This document shows, piece after piece, positions 5,603 through 6,503 of a stretch of 6,503 bases of DNA. The stretch spans positions 1-6,503 of the forward strand of contig JADFPK010000104.1 in the NCBI GenBank assembly GCA_022562375.1, given 5' to 3'. Under the pieces are notes generated by a model. It did not search any database. It was not told the origin of the DNA and saw only the letters and a program-made list of their open reading frames with translations. Source of the DNA: Pseudomonadota bacterium (GTDB lineage: Bacteria; Pseudomonadota; Alphaproteobacteria; SMXQ01). Within the stretch, counting starts at the first letter, position 1. Every line of letters begins with the position of its first letter. Made by a program: the position numbers and the translations under genes.

Positions 5603-6503
5603 ATGAGCAACCGTGTCGAGAGCATCACCATCGTCGGCGGCGGGTCGGCCGGCTGGCTGGCGGCGTCGATCCTGAGCGCCGCGCTGAATCGGCGCAATGA
5701 CGGGCCCGACGTCGCCATCACCCTCATCGAATCGCCTTCCATCCCGACGGTCGGCGTCGGCGAGGCGACGACGTTCTCGATGAAGGTCACCCTCGATTAC
5801 CTGAAGATCGACGAGAAGGACTTCATCAAGCGCTGCAACGGCTCGTTCAAGGCGGCGGTGCGCTTCGTCGACTGGAACGTCGATAAGAACGGCGACGGGA
5901 CGACGTTCTATCACCCCTTCGAGGCGCCGGGCTATCACTACGGCCATCACATCTCCTATTACTACAACAAGTACGCCAAGCGGGGAGGTCAGCCTTCCTT
6001 CATCCACTCGGTGGTGCCGAGCCTGGCGATGATCGAGCAGTATAAGGCGCCGCGCGCCTTCGATTCGAAGGACTATAGGGGCTTCATTCCCTATGCCTAT
6101 CACATGGACGCCAAGCTGCTGGCGGACTTCCTCACCGATTACGCCACCGGCCTCGGCGTCACCCACATACGCGACGACGTCGACGAGGTGAGGCTCGATG
6201 AGCGCGGCTTCGTCACCTCGCTCAAGCTCAGGGAGCGGGGCGAGCACCCGATCGAGTTCGTCATCGATTGCACCGGATTTCGGGGCTTCATCATCAAGGA
6301 AGCGCTGGGCGAGCCCTTCATCCCCTACGGCGACTGGCTGCTCTGCGACCGGGCGCTGGCGCTGCAGATCCCCCATCCCGACGATGGCAAGATCGCGGCC
6401 TTCACCACCAGCCACGCCCTTGGCGCCGGCTGGTCGTGGAACGTGCCGCTCTATACGCGGCTCGGCACCGGTTACGTGTTTTCGTCCCAGTCCGCACCGA
6501 CGC
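5603..6503 (+). CDS. Flavin-dependent tryptophan-type halogenase, 3' end cut off
   Basis: The frame is open from ATG 5603 to the window edge, giving the first 300 residues of a protein family that is usually about 500 long. It belongs to the Trp_halogenase family, which uses FADH2, O2 and halide to form hypohalous acid and chlorinate or brominate an aromatic substrate. Visible are the FAD-binding VGGGSAGWLA at 11-20, GVGEAT at 51-56, Lys83 in SFKAAVRF (by context the catalytic lysine, Lys79 of PrnA), the FYHPF stretch at 102-106, the second FAD segment DCTGFRG at 222-228, and WSWNVP at 277-282. The last is the family WxWxIP motif with Ile changed to Val; it separates halogenases from monooxygenases. 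The region around the PrnA Glu346 equivalent is beyond the window. No signal peptide is seen. A flavin reductase partner is needed and none is visible here. The substrate cannot be read; tryptophan, another indole or a carrier-bound aromatic are all possible. Confidence 0.88.
   Translation, partial: MSNRVESITIVGGGSAGWLAASILSAALNRRNDGPDVAITLIESPSIPTVGVGEATTFSMKVTLDYLKIDEKDFIKRCNGSFKAAVRFVDWNVDKNGDGTTFYHPFEAPGYHYGHHISYYYNKYAKRGGQPSFIHSVVPSLAMIEQYKAPRAFDSKDYRGFIPYAYHMDAKLLADFLTDYATGLGVTHIRDDVDEVRLDERGFVTSLKLRERGEHPIEFVIDCTGFRGFIIKEALGEPFIPYGDWLLCDRALALQIPHPDDGKIAAFTTSHALGAGWSWNVPLYTRLGTGYVFSSQSAPT

Noticed and set aside
5423..6415. Long minus-strand open frame (330 codons) opposite the halogenase
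   Set aside because: The + strand shows clear halogenase motifs throughout. The reverse frame is a mirror of its high-GC codon pattern and has no recognisable domain.

Overview
The window reads as one stretch of a GC-rich alphaproteobacterial chromosome, probably Rhodospirillales-like. The IscR tail, the pair of cysteine desulfurases, the adrenodoxin-type ferredoxin, the small SEC-C protein and the MnmA form all resemble that group. This placement rests on recognised protein style, not on a search. Nearly all of the sequence is coding, with strong G/C preference at third codon positions. I see no rRNA, tRNA, CRISPR array, insertion sequence or attachment site.

Layout. (1) 2-3703, + strand: a tight run of iscR (3' end only), a NifS-like cysteine desulfurase, iscS, an ISC-type [2Fe-2S] ferredoxin and tenA. 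Gaps are 19, 17, 43 and 8 nt, so they are probably one operon. (2) 3774-3969, - strand: a small SEC-C metal-binding protein gene, convergent with tenA and carrying a one-base frameshift inside its cysteine motif. (3) 4016-4298: a divergent intergenic region with a good sigma70-like promoter pointing at mnmA; part of it may be an N-terminal extension of MnmA. (4) 4299-5426, + strand: mnmA, the tRNA 2-thiouridylase. (5) 5427-5602: an intergenic gap with a TTGACA promoter and a good ribosome binding site. (6) 5603-6503, + strand: a flavin-dependent (tryptophan-type) halogenase that runs off the window.

How the genes fit together. IscR senses Fe-S status. The two desulfurases release sulfur from cysteine as enzyme persulfide, and the ferredoxin is the usual electron donor for cluster assembly. 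MnmA, about 1.7 kb downstream of iscS, consumes persulfide sulfur for tRNA s2U34. TenA belongs to thiamin pyrimidine salvage. The scaffold and chaperone genes normally found between iscS and fdx (iscU, iscA, hscB, hscA) are absent, and this IscS lacks the usual C-terminal tail that contacts IscU. The cluster may therefore be a remodelled ISC locus serving sulfur supply rather than IscU-based cluster assembly; that is inference. The halogenase has its own promoter and looks functionally separate, perhaps the start of a specialised-metabolism region beyond the window.

The strongest leads are the missing scaffold genes with the altered IscS tail, the frameshifted SEC-C gene, the uncertain mnmA start over a promoter, and the halogenase.
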